Assembly (NCBI GenBank): GCA_041557595.1 | Contig: JBFFGE010000036.1 | Coordinates: forward strand, 1 to 29,284 | DNA length: 29,284 bases | DNA from: JAOTYV01 sp041557595 | Lineage (GTDB): Bacteria; Pseudomonadota; Alphaproteobacteria; UBA8366 | Reading direction: 5' to 3' | Shown: one piece after another, positions 7,868 to 15,290 of the stretch | Layout: each line of letters opens with the position of its first letter | Numbering within the stretch: position 1 is the first letter of the stretch | Notes under the pieces: generated by a model | Databases searched by the model: none | What the model was told of the DNA's origin: nothing | What the model saw: the letters and a program-made list of their open reading frames with translations, nothing else | Program-made: the position numbers and the translations under genes

Positions 7868-8542
7868 TCAGTCCGGATCCATGTTCAAAATCCTGTCGAC
7901 CTGCGCCTGGATGGCCGAATCGTCGAGATCGTAGACCCAGTTCTGCAGCAAGCGCCGGGGATGCAGCTTGCTGTTGAAGCATTTCAAATGACATTCCATT
8001 ATTTGCTCCATGCCCCCGGCCGCCTCGTCGCCGGCGATTTTGACGGTAAGCAGCAGGGAGGGCGCGGTTCCCACCGTCTCGTTGCAAAAATGGCAGATCG
8101 CATTGGAGCCGGCCTTGGCCGATTTGCGGCGGCCCTGTTTCTTCGTCGGCAGCTCCGGGTTCAGGCGTTCGATCAAGTCGGTGATGACGATATTCCACTC
8201 TTCGCGACTGTCGGACTCGGCCCAAAGGTCGAGCAATTCGGAGTCGAAGAGAACCCGGGAGACCGCCTGGCGCGCCCGTTCGATAAGCGCGCCGGTCGGC
8301 TCGCCGAATTTTTTCAGACGCGGCGCCAAGTCCGCCGGGCAGTCCGCGCTGGGTCGGCCCATCATTGCGGCGACGATTTCGGCAGCTGCCAGAACCCGGC
8401 AGGCATCCGTCGCATCGATCTCGCCGTCACCGGCTGGCGGCAGTGCGTCGAATGTTGCTTCCAGGACCGCCGGCCCTTCGACCTCGGCGATCAAATCGAG
8501 CGCGTCGTCGTTTTCGAAATTGCCGGTACCCCAGGCTCCCAT
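7868..8542 (-). CDS. DUF4259-domain protein with C-terminal Cys-rich extension
   Basis: The 224-residue protein opens with MGAWGTGNFENDDALDLI, the signature of DUF4259, a domain of unknown function. The first ~130 residues are helical and fit that domain. The last third is different: a basic linker (residues 134-144) leads to CHFCNE at 150-155 and CHLKCF at 184-189, so Cys150, Cys153, Cys184 and Cys188 could bind one zinc ion. GGAG precedes the ATG by 7 nt. The gene starts 13 nt after the VWA-like gene ends, so the two are probably co-transcribed. No function can be assigned. Confidence 0.82.
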   Translation of the reverse strand: MGAWGTGNFENDDALDLIAEVEGPAVLEATFDALPPAGDGEIDATDACRVLAAAEIVAAMMGRPSADCPADLAPRLKKFGEPTGALIERARQAVSRVLFDSELLDLWAESDSREEWNIVITDLIERLNPELPTKKQGRRKSAKAGSNAICHFCNETVGTAPSLLLTVKIAGDEAAGGMEQIMECHLKCFNSKLHPRRLLQNWVYDLDDSAIQAQVDRILNMDPD

Positions 8543-8555
8543 AACAGGCTCCGAA

Positions 8556-9368
8556 TTAATTCAATCGGTTACGGATTGAGACGGATTTGGCGCCGCCGGA
8601 TTGCAAATATTTTGTCCAAAACCGCCGCAAGCGCCGTTCGGTCCAGGGCTGCAGCGGCGACCGCGATCGGTTATGGCCGCGGCCGAAGCCAAACGCGACC
8701 ACGTCCGCACCGTCGACCGCGGGGACAATGTCCTGATCCTCGAGGCGGGCGAATGTGGCCTTCTGGTTGTCGCTGACGATGGCCGGCCAGGGCAACAACG
8801 CCGAGTTTTCAATCAGGTCGGAGAACAACACCACCAAGCCGAGCTTGCGCTTTTTGTCCTTGCCGAAGGGCAGGCTGCGCAAGGCGCCGGTGGTGCGGGC
8901 GACCGTTCTCACGATGTCGGAATGTTCGTAATCCTGCCGGTTCCTCAGCAATTTGCGGATGCTGCCGGCCAAGGTACGCTTGAAATCGGTGAGGTCGGCC
9001 CGTGCCTGAAGCGAACGGCATTGCCCCAACAGCCAGCCGGATATTCCCCCGTCCGGGCAGCCGGGCAGGCATTGCTGAAACACGGTTTCGCTTTTTGCGT
9101 AGTCGTCGGCAATCGTCTGGACGAGAACCTTGTCGCCGAGTTGCAGGCTTTCGACGATGCGCTCGAAACCGGAGGCGAAGATTTGGCGGTCGCGGTTGTC
9201 GTAGGCCGTCGTGCGATCGATCAGGATGAGCACCATGCGCTCGCCATACCCGCAGTAATCCTGCGGCGATGCTGAGTGGGCGGTCGATGCGTGAAGGCTA
9301 ATTAACAGCACTGATATGAGTAATCCGATTTTCGCTCTTGGCTTCGAGAATATCGTAAATCGATCCAT
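8556..9368 (-). CDS. Exported von Willebrand A-like protein
   Basis: The 270-residue protein has a basic n-region and a hydrophobic stretch (about residues 14-32) ending in SAHSA-like residues, a likely signal peptide. The mature part begins with a hydrophobic strand followed by DRTTAYDNRD, which sits where VWA domains carry DxSxS; it is a degenerate MIDAS. A second core strand, LGLVVLFSDLIENS, matches the central VWA strand with its Asp. Several Cys in the middle could form periplasmic disulfides. The ATG at 9368 is preferred over 9374 because AAAGGA is correctly spaced only for it. The start lies inside the 3' end of the upstream coiled-coil gene, and DUF4259 follows closely, suggesting a three-gene unit. 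The ligand is unknown. Confidence 0.7.
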   Translation of the reverse strand: MDRFTIFSKPRAKIGLLISVLLISLHASTAHSASPQDYCGYGERMVLILIDRTTAYDNRDRQIFASGFERIVESLQLGDKVLVQTIADDYAKSETVFQQCLPGCPDGGISGWLLGQCRSLQARADLTDFKRTLAGSIRKLLRNRQDYEHSDIVRTVARTTGALRSLPFGKDKKRKLGLVVLFSDLIENSALLPWPAIVSDNQKATFARLEDQDIVPAVDGADVVAFGFGRGHNRSRSPLQPWTERRLRRFWTKYLQSGGAKSVSIRNRLN

Positions 9369-10642
9369 GATCATCCTTTAAGGACACCCTCAGCTCATCC
9401 TTGATCGCGTCCTCGTCCATGCGCCAGAAAAACAGCGGCGACGCCGTGGAGCGCGCCTGCTCGTTGCCGGTCTCGTATGCTTGAAGGCGTTGCTTCAGGT
9501 GCAGGAATACGGATTCCAGCGTTTGCTCTTTATGGGCGATGCATTTCTCGCGTTCGTCCTTGAGTTCTTCGATCTGGCGCTCGATACGATCCTGCTGCTT
9601 GACCAGTTCGGCGAGCTGCGTGTCGTGCTTTTTCTTGATGTCCATCAGGCGACGCTCGAATTTGGATTTGATCCGATCCAGCCGCCGTTCGGTCCGTTCC
9701 CGGGTGCGGACGATTTTTTCGTAGTCGGGGTGGGCGTCATGCCGAACGACTGCGACGATGACGCCGATACCGACGATCAGCATATTGATCATGAACAGCA
9801 TCCAGCCCGACGTTCCCATATCGGTGCCGATCACATCGCGCGCGATGTTTCCGATGCCTTCCTGATTGAGCATTTCGCCGAAGGAGGTCTGCTGTGCTTC
9901 GATGAACTTGACATAGTGCTGGCGCAGCAACGCGATCAAAAACAATGTCGGTACGGTCAGCAGGGCGGCGGCGACCACACCGATGATGTAGAGCGACCGT
10001 TGTCACGGCGTAATCGGCGCCGTGGACCGTTTGATCCAGGTGCCGCCAAAATGCGCAAGCAGCATGAGGCCAAGGCCGATGCCGAGGGCGATCATGGCGC
10101 TGAGCGCGGGCGTTTCGGAAAAATAGAGCTCGAAGGCGAAGCGGTTGATCGGCAATTCGACCAGGGCCACTCCCGCCATGATGAAATAATAGACGTAGCG
10201 CAGATGGATCCGGAGCGGCCGGCCGAGCGCAACTTCCAACTGCCGTTCCCGGTCGGAGAATTCATGGTGCTTCCGCTGCAGCCGGTCATGTCTGACGGAG
10301 CGGGGCCCCAGGGTCTGTTCCAGGGTCTCCGCGGCGTTCTGGAAGGCGTTGACGATCGCGTCGCGCCGACTGGTAGCGCCCGTCCAGATCGTCCCAGAGC
10401 GACGTAATCTGCCGGTCCAGTTCTTTGATGACGCTTTCCAGCAAATCGTTGTAGCGGCGCAGGACCGCCTGCGCCTCGGTGACGATCGCACGATGAAACG
10501 GATAGATTTCGGCATCCGCGGCCGGAAGGTTCGCTTTACCGTCCTTCTGGCCCCGTTTCTCGTCAACCCGCTTGTCGGTTGGCCTATAGCTTTGATATTG
10601 CGCCAGAACCGTGGTCTCGATCTGGCTAATTCGCGTGTTCAT
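9298..10642 (-). pseudogene. Four-TM coiled-coil membrane protein gene, disrupted by a frameshift and an in-frame TGA
   Basis: Three pieces read as one protein. Piece one starts at ATG 10642 with a helical, charged region (about 95 residues). Near 10355-10375 the reading must shift by one nucleotide to continue in the frame containing AIVNAFQNAAETLEQ. That frame gives two membrane helices (YFIMAGVALVELPI and MIALGIGLGLMLLAHF) and stops at a TGA at 10005-10003. The same frame continues directly after the TGA with a third helix (SLYIIGVVAAALL...), a short external loop, a fourth helix (MLFMINMLIVGIGVIVAVV) and about 100 residues of charged coiled coil. The tail overlaps the start of the VWA-like gene by 71 nt. 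Coding character is strong on both sides of each lesion, so this is either a recent pseudogene or a sequencing or assembly error. The shorter product from GTG 9978 might still be made. Function is unknown. Confidence 0.72.
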
Positions 10643-10890
10643 GGTCGGGGGTCTCTCTGACTTATCGCGCCAAATCCACGCTTGTCTGGTTCGTCGCCCA
10701 TGGCGTCGAAATAGGCCATCCAAGAGTCTTAAGCGGAATTACTTGCCGGATCAAGAATGCCCTTGTGAATTCTCAAGCAAAGGCGTTGAATCTCAGCATA
10801 AACTACTTAATGAAGAATTGATTATATTTGGTCGTCACGTTGGAATGTAACTATTTATTTTAAGGCAATAAATGCACAATGTCGGCTTCT

Positions 10891-11052
10891 TTCAGCCGGC
10901 AATCGCCGCGGCGATCAGGCCCGGAATAGCGGCGATTTCCGCCTCGGTGGTGGGGCGCCTCGGGCTGAACCGGATTGCGCCCAGGCCGACCGGTTCGGAG
11001 GCGCCCATGGCGGCCAGGACCGGCGACATCTCATACTGTCCTTTATGGCAGG
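10891..11052 (-). repeat. Direct repeat copy A (tail of the cysteine desulfurase gene)
   Basis: These 162 bp match 12064-12225 in the same orientation with six mismatches by hand alignment (10901, 10909, three within 10948-10953, and 11044), about 96% identity, without gaps. Similarity ends abruptly at 11052/11053. The offset between copies is 1173 bp. Confidence 0.93.
10892..11052 (-). pseudogene. Orphan 3' fragment of a cysteine desulfurase gene
   Basis: Read on the minus strand, the fragment starts at the codon for the catalytic Cys (in the CHxGQYEMSPVL loop) and runs in frame to the same TGA stop as the intact gene, about 52 codons. It has no start codon, PLP lysine or N-terminal two thirds. 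Compared with the intact gene, Glu after CH has become Lys, and LGRP has become PRRP. Changes at conserved positions fit loss of selection. It could be the displaced tail of the original gene or the remnant of a tandem second desulfurase. Confidence 0.82.
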
Positions 11053-11786
11053 TCGATCCTTTTTATAGGTTTTATTATTTTTTGAAATATTCTGCGTAAA
11101 ATGACTCCAAACAATGCAGCGAATGTTGCTAGCATCGAAAGGCCGATCACAATCGAAGCAAATTTGAATGCCGTCGAATTTGTGACCGTTGGAAAACTCA
11201 TAAAGTGGTATTTTACGTGGTCGCGAATTTTTGCGTAGTCATAATAAATTCGCGACAAACAGCCTTTAGGTGGGATCGATTGACACATCCCGTCAACTTG
11301 GCATGCATCGTTATGATACAAATGTGCAGTTAAATCGCCAATTCGTTCAACAAAGGGTATTTTGTTGCAGCTGCATTTGTCTGAATTTATCGTCTTTGCC
11401 TCATTGAGGAGATTACTGTGAGCTTCGGGGGAAAGCCGCTCGATTGTGATGCGTCCGTTTGGCAGGGGGGAGCCGCCATCGTAATATCGCAAAATTGCAG
11501 TATAGAGGGCCTGTTCTTCATCGACGGTGGGATCAAATTTCTCGCAGTAATTTGCCGTTCCGCGGCTAATTTTGGGAATTAGGTCGTTTTTTCCTATGAA
11601 ATCGCGAAGATTTTCACCCTGCAAAATGTTCCGCGGGTCGAGGAAAAACTTACATTTATGTTCGGTCGTTAGATTGATGACGTAATTGTGGCCCCGCGGC
11701 CCACTGCACCCAAATGCCGTTCCTATCTCCAACAGCAAAAATGTGCTGAAGAGCAATGCTTGGACGATCATGGACTTCAAATGCAT
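11043..11786 (-). CDS. Orphan cysteine-rich exported protein with C-terminal membrane anchor
   Basis: The 247-residue product is not recognised. An N-terminal hydrophobic stretch (about residues 7-24) followed by FGCSG looks like a signal peptide, possibly a poor lipobox. The middle region has about ten Cys, including CSC and CQVDGMC, as expected for a disulfide-rich extracytoplasmic domain. One membrane helix follows at about 207-229 and then a strongly basic tail. Composition is much richer in A/T, Lys and Asn than the neighbours. The last codons and the TAA stop (11045-11043) lie inside direct repeat copy A, so the C-terminus was set by the recombination junction. No clear ribosome binding site is seen; a start at the internal Met6 is possible. 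It is probably a recent acquisition, and expression is uncertain. Confidence 0.6.
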   Translation of the reverse strand: MHLKSMIVQALLFSTFLLLEIGTAFGCSGPRGHNYVINLTTEHKCKFFLDPRNILQGENLRDFIGKNDLIPKISRGTANYCEKFDPTVDEEQALYTAILRYYDGGSPLPNGRITIERLSPEAHSNLLNEAKTINSDKCSCNKIPFVERIGDLTAHLYHNDACQVDGMCQSIPPKGCLSRIYYDYAKIRDHVKYHFMSFPTVTNSTAFKFASIVIGLSMLATFAALFGVILRRIFQKIIKPIKRIDLP

Positions 11787-12063
11787 TGCGGGTGATTCAA
11801 ACTACAATGTTCAGTTGTGGATAATGCAGTCGCGAATTTAATATTCTGCGAACGATCAATGATTTGCGCCGGATAATAGAAAACCGGTTTGCCTGTTGTC
11901 ATAAACGGAACTAATTACCGGAACATGAATGCCTTCACGTTTGCCCTGAGCATTGTTGCGCTATTTTTGGAGAACCTATTCTTTGATAGTAAATATGAAA
12001 CTAGGGATTTCTATTGGGGTTATCTTATGGGGTCGGTGCGGCTAACGGGTTGGGGCGGTTTAC

Positions 12064-12225
12064 TTCAGCCGGCGATCGCCGTGGCGATCAGGCCCGGAAT
12101 AGCGGCGATTTCCGCCTCGGTGGTGGGGCGACCCAGGCTGAACCGGATTGCGCCCAGGCCGACCGGTTCGGAGGCGCCCATGGCGGCCAGGACCGGCGAC
12201 ATCTCATACTGTCCTTCATGGCAGG
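12064..12225 (-). repeat. Direct repeat copy B (3' end of the intact cysteine desulfurase gene)
   Basis: This is the partner of the copy at 10891-11052. It is the last ~53 codons and stop of the intact desulfurase gene. Its right boundary coincides with the active-site Cys324 region of the encoded protein, where the two copies diverge. Confidence 0.93.
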
Positions 12226-13192
12226 CGGACCCGGTCGTCGCGGCGACGCCGGGCATGCGCTCTAGGATTTCGCTCCCATTTTGGCCAAGCAGCGAGATGT
12301 TGAGCGTGTTCGGCAGGCGATGTTCCGGATGGCCGTTCAGATGGATTTGATCCGGAAATGCCTCCTGAAGCCGGCCGAACAGGCGATCCCGCAACTGCCG
12401 CACGCGTTCGATCTTCGACAGATCCCCGGCAATTCGGGCGGCGGTCCCGAGCGCGGCCGCGAGCAACGCGCCCTCGGTACCCGCCCGGCGGCCCGCCTGG
12501 TGGTCGGCGCCATGCACCAGCGGCTCGATATCGACGCCGCGCCGGATGTATAGGGCGCCGACGCCTTTCGGGGCATACATCTTGTGGCCGGCGATCGAGA
12601 GGAGGTCGGCCCCAAGCCGGCCCACATCGACAGTAATCTTCCCCGCGCTCTGCGAGGCGTCGACGTGAAACAGGATGCCCTTGGCGCGCAGGATTTCCGC
12701 CACCGCCTCGATCGGCTGAATGGTGCCGACTTCCCCGTTCGCGTGGGTGAGCGTGACGAGGATCGTGCGGTCCGTAATTGCCGCTTTGACGGCGTCCGGG
12801 TCGAGCCGGCCGGCGCCATCGACTGGAAGATAGGTGATCTCCGCCCCCAGGCGCTCCAGAAAGGCGCATGTGGACAATACCGCCGGATGCTCGGTCTTGG
12901 TCGTGACGATGTGAGTGCCGGCATCGCGGCGCGTCAGGAACACGCCTTTGATTGCCTGGTTGATCGATTCGGTTCCGCCGCTGGTAAAGACGACTTCATC
13001 GGGGGCACTGCCCAGGAATCGCGCCAGGTCTTCGCGTGCCGCCTCGATCGTCGCGCGGGCGGGCGCGCTCGCCCAATGGAGGGCCGATGGATTGCCGAAA
13101 TCGCGATCGAGCAGGTCGCGGATGGCGTCCCCGACTTCCGGTGCGATCGGCGTGCTGGCGTTGTAGTCGAGATAGATCTTATCCGCGCTCAT
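12065..13192 (-). CDS. Cysteine desulfurase (NifS/IscS-type class V aminotransferase)
   Basis: The 375-residue protein has the full PLP-enzyme set: LDYNAST at 8-14, the SGGTESIN phosphate loop at 71-78, His102 in TEHPAVL stacking on PLP, Asp178 and Gln181, His203-Lys204 in AGHKMYAPKG forming the Schiff base, and the catalytic Cys324 in GSACHEGQ. It would remove sulfur from cysteine as enzyme-bound persulfide for Fe-S, thiolation or molybdenum-cofactor sulfuration; which of these is not shown. No scaffold gene (IscU, SufU) is adjacent. The start at 13192 aligns with family N-termini and overlaps the stop of the decayed ArsR-rhodanese gene as ATGA. The last 162 bp are duplicated 1.2 kb downstream. 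Confidence 0.93.
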   Translation of the reverse strand: MSADKIYLDYNASTPIAPEVGDAIRDLLDRDFGNPSALHWASAPARATIEAAREDLARFLGSAPDEVVFTSGGTESINQAIKGVFLTRRDAGTHIVTTKTEHPAVLSTCAFLERLGAEITYLPVDGAGRLDPDAVKAAITDRTILVTLTHANGEVGTIQPIEAVAEILRAKGILFHVDASQSAGKITVDVGRLGADLLSIAGHKMYAPKGVGALYIRRGVDIEPLVHGADHQAGRRAGTEGALLAAALGTAARIAGDLSKIERVRQLRDRLFGRLQEAFPDQIHLNGHPEHRLPNTLNISLLGQNGSEILERMPGVAATTGSACHEGQYEMSPVLAAMGASEPVGLGAIRFSLGRPTTEAEIAAIPGLIATAIAG

Positions 13193-13409
13193 GCCTGCCC
13201 GATCCGTGATTTGCTTTGAGCGGGGAAACCCGCGGCCTTCCATTCCGGAAGCCCTTCAACCAGGCGCCGCGACAATAGGCGATGGTTTCCTGCTCGGGGT
13301 CGAACTCGCCGACACGGGAGACCAATTCGACGAGCACGCGGGCCGCGATGGCGAATTCTTCGAATAGCGCCAGCTTCGGATTCATTGCCATTGCCCGGAA
13401 CCGGATCAT
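13189..13409 (-). pseudogene. Remnant of an ArsR-type regulator fused to a rhodanese domain
   Basis: The 5' part reads MNPKLALFEEFAIAARVL, the usual opening of ArsR-rhodanese fusion proteins. It jumps at once to ELVSRVGEFDPEQETIAYCRG, which resembles the rhodanese active-site region with its catalytic Cys. A second jump with a frame change leads to LVEGLPEWKAAGFP, the typical rhodanese C-terminus, ending in a TGA at 13191-13189 that overlaps the desulfurase ATG. A full-length gene would encode about 220 residues; here only about 70 codons survive. The winged-helix DNA-binding domain and most of the rhodanese fold have been deleted. The 76-codon open frame ending at 13179 is a by-product. The identification rests on three short segments in the correct order, so it is good but not certain. 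Confidence 0.68.
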
Positions 13410-13412
13410 ATC

Positions 13413-13432
13413 ATTCAGTATATTTATTGAAT
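13413..13432. promoter_or_regulatory. 20-bp near-perfect palindrome, candidate ArsR-type operator
   Basis: ATTCAGTATATTTATTGAAT pairs at 16 of 20 positions and has perfect 5-bp outer arms ATTCA/TGAAT. It lies immediately upstream of the ArsR-rhodanese remnant, in an AT-rich promoter-like stretch between divergent units. ArsR-family sulfur regulators (BigR/SqrR type) bind ATTC...GAAT palindromes, though usually with a shorter spacer. The palindrome is seen; binding is inferred. Confidence 0.45.
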
Positions 13433-13877
13433 GTATTTATCGAACCGAGCCTCGGCAAGGAAATCGCTGCGCGCCGGACATGCACCGCGTACATCACTCG
13501 GTCTGTCCTCAAGAGAGGAATAAGAATTTCGGCTGCCATTTGCCATGGTGGGATCGATTGTTCGCAACCTATCGTGCGCAGCCGCGCGAGGGCCATGCCG
13601 GCATGACCATTGGTAGCAGGCACGATGAAATATGTGCCCCCGGACCGCGCTCCCGTCGGTTGCGCAGACGCCGCGGTGGCGTCGCCATTACCAATCACCT
13701 GGACGTTATTTCCGAAGAACCCAATCGACACTTTTTAGAACTGGCCTTTACCGGTTGGCGGCCGATGTGCGCCAGCGTGCCGCTTCATTTCGCCGATGCC
13801 GTTGAAGTAGCTTCCGAGCCTGGGCTAGTGTCCATTGTCATCGAATTCGGGCGACAAATTATTGGGGGACGTATTCG
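13433..13877. other. Non-coding gap before the flavocytochrome gene
   Basis: Roughly 445 nt hold no frame I would defend as a gene. The open frames here are low-complexity Arg/Pro-rich or have no ribosome binding site. The right end must carry the promoter for the rightward flavocytochrome gene, and the left end the leftward promoter of the desulfurase unit. No strong sigma-70 boxes stand out. Confidence 0.5.
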
Positions 13878-15275
13878 ATGGGCTCATCCACCGAGGGGAG
13901 ACCTGGGGAGGACAACGGGTCGGACGCGCCGAAGCGCAGTCTGAAACGGCGAAACGCGGTTCCGGTCGCACTCCTGATTATCTATTTGTCGGTTGTCCTG
14001 ATGCCGTTGGTGTTGGCCTATCTGCAGGACCTGCCGCGCCGCCATTTCAGCGACGAGTTCTCGTCCGCGCTGGCCATGCTGGCGTTTGCGATGCTGTTGA
14101 TGGAGTTCGTCATGTCCGGCCGCTTCAATAGCGTATCGGGTTCGACGGGAATCGACCTGACGATGCGCTTTCATCAGTTGATCGCCCGGTCGCTGACGGT
14201 GTTCATCCTGATCCATCCTTTCCTCTACGTTACGCCGATGAATTTTCCCCGGCCGTGGGATGTCACCGGACAATTGACCCTGGGGCTGGAAACCGCATCG
14301 ATAGTGACCGGCATTATCGGTTGGATTTTGCTCGCTCCCTTGGTGGTATTCGCGGTCTTCCGCGACCGACTGCCCTATCGCTACGAAACCTGGCGTTTTA
14401 CGCACGGCCTTGGTGCCCTACTTATCGCAGTCTTGGGCGCGCATCATGCAATCGAGGCTGGGCGCTACAGCGGACACCCGTATCTCACGACCTACTGGCT
14501 TTGCTTGCTCGGCCTGGCCGTATTTACGCTGTTATATGTGTATGTCATCACGCCGTTGCGGCAACTACGCCATCCTTATCGGGTCATTTCCGTGACGAAG
14601 GTCGCGCTCAAATCGTGGCGTCTTGTTATCGAACCTACAGTCGGCGGAGCGATGAAATTCGAAGCCGGTCAGTTTTGCTGGCTTACGTTGGACCGCTCTC
14701 CATTCGCGATTACCGAGCATCCATTTTCTATCAGTTCGTGTCCCGCCGACCGACCGTCCATCGAATTTACCATTAAAGAAGTCGGAGATTTTACCAAGGA
14801 TATCGGATCGATTCGGATTGGCGCCAAAGCCTACGTTGACGGCCCGCACGGCAATCTGACTTTGGCGGGCAGGTCCGGAACCGGCATCGCCTTTATCGCG
14901 GGCGGCGTTGGGGTTGCGCCAATCGTCAGCATGCTCCGCCAACTCCGAGCCGCCGGCGATGCCCGGGCGCTGAAGCTCATTTACGGCAACCGCGTCCTGG
15001 AGCAGGTCTTGTACAAAAGCGAATTCGACGAAATCGAGAAACATTTGGACATCGATATTCATCACGTGCTGTCCGAACCGCCGCCCGATTGGTCTGGCGC
15101 GGTGGGACAACTGGACCAAGACGTACTGCGAAAATTTCTTTCCTTCGAAGATCGCACCAACTGGCTATACTTTGTCTGCGGACCGGCGCCGATGATCGAT
15201 GATGTGGAAGACAGCCTCGTCGCGCTCGGAATTCCGCTGGGTCAAATCGTTTCAGAAAAATTCAGCTACGATTAA
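13878..15275 (+). CDS. Ferric-reductase-like transmembrane flavocytochrome with FAD/NAD(P) domains
   Basis: This 465-residue protein has six predicted membrane helices within residues 27-226. Paired His at 99/113 and 176/189-190, spaced 13-14 apart on two helices, are the bis-haem ligands of the ferric-reductase-like (FRE/NOX) family. A ferredoxin-reductase-type domain follows, with the FAD motif HPFSISS at 281-287, the nucleotide-binding AGGVGVAP at 341-348 and CGPAPMI at 434-440. It would pass electrons from cytosolic NAD(P)H through FAD and two haems across the membrane to ferric iron, oxygen or another acceptor. GGGGGA precedes the ATG. A 27-codon membrane micro-ORF follows 15 nt downstream. 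The acceptor is undetermined. Confidence 0.92.
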   Translation: MGSSTEGRPGEDNGSDAPKRSLKRRNAVPVALLIIYLSVVLMPLVLAYLQDLPRRHFSDEFSSALAMLAFAMLLMEFVMSGRFNSVSGSTGIDLTMRFHQLIARSLTVFILIHPFLYVTPMNFPRPWDVTGQLTLGLETASIVTGIIGWILLAPLVVFAVFRDRLPYRYETWRFTHGLGALLIAVLGAHHAIEAGRYSGHPYLTTYWLCLLGLAVFTLLYVYVITPLRQLRHPYRVISVTKVALKSWRLVIEPTVGGAMKFEAGQFCWLTLDRSPFAITEHPFSISSCPADRPSIEFTIKEVGDFTKDIGSIRIGAKAYVDGPHGNLTLAGRSGTGIAFIAGGVGVAPIVSMLRQLRAAGDARALKLIYGNRVLEQVLYKSEFDEIEKHLDIDIHHVLSEPPPDWSGAVGQLDQDVLRKFLSFEDRTNWLYFVCGPAPMIDDVEDSLVALGIPLGQIVSEKFSYD

Positions 15276-15290
15276 ACGAGGGAAGCCGCA

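Larger units (their letters stand above)
10730..12063. other. AT-rich block containing the orphan gene and desulfurase-tail copy
   Basis: Base composition drops sharply between about 10730 and 12063, apart from the GC-rich 162-bp repeat copy at 10891-11052. Stretches such as 10790-10880 and 11790-11890 are rich in A and T and hold no convincing gene. The block breaks the otherwise dense minus-strand array and carries one orphan gene. No integrase, transposase or terminal inverted repeat was found. The composition suggests acquired DNA; the mechanism is not visible. Confidence 0.6.

Noticed and set aside
10003..10005. In-frame TGA as a selenocysteine codon
   Set aside because: It lies between two membrane helices with no redox motif, no visible SECIS-like element, and a second lesion (a frameshift) upstream; decay or error is simpler.
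10872..11099. Plus-strand 75-codon frame in the left repeat copy
   Set aside because: It is antisense to the desulfurase fragment; the same antisense frame appears in the second repeat copy, so it is a shadow of the duplication.
11889..12350. Plus-strand 153-codon frame with a hydrophobic start
   Set aside because: The second half is antisense to the desulfurase tail, and the first half lies in AT-rich DNA without a ribosome binding site.
13411..13731. Minus-strand 106-codon frame upstream of the ArsR-rhodanese remnant
   Set aside because: No ribosome binding site and no recognisable pattern; it runs across the palindrome and promoter-like AT-rich stretch.
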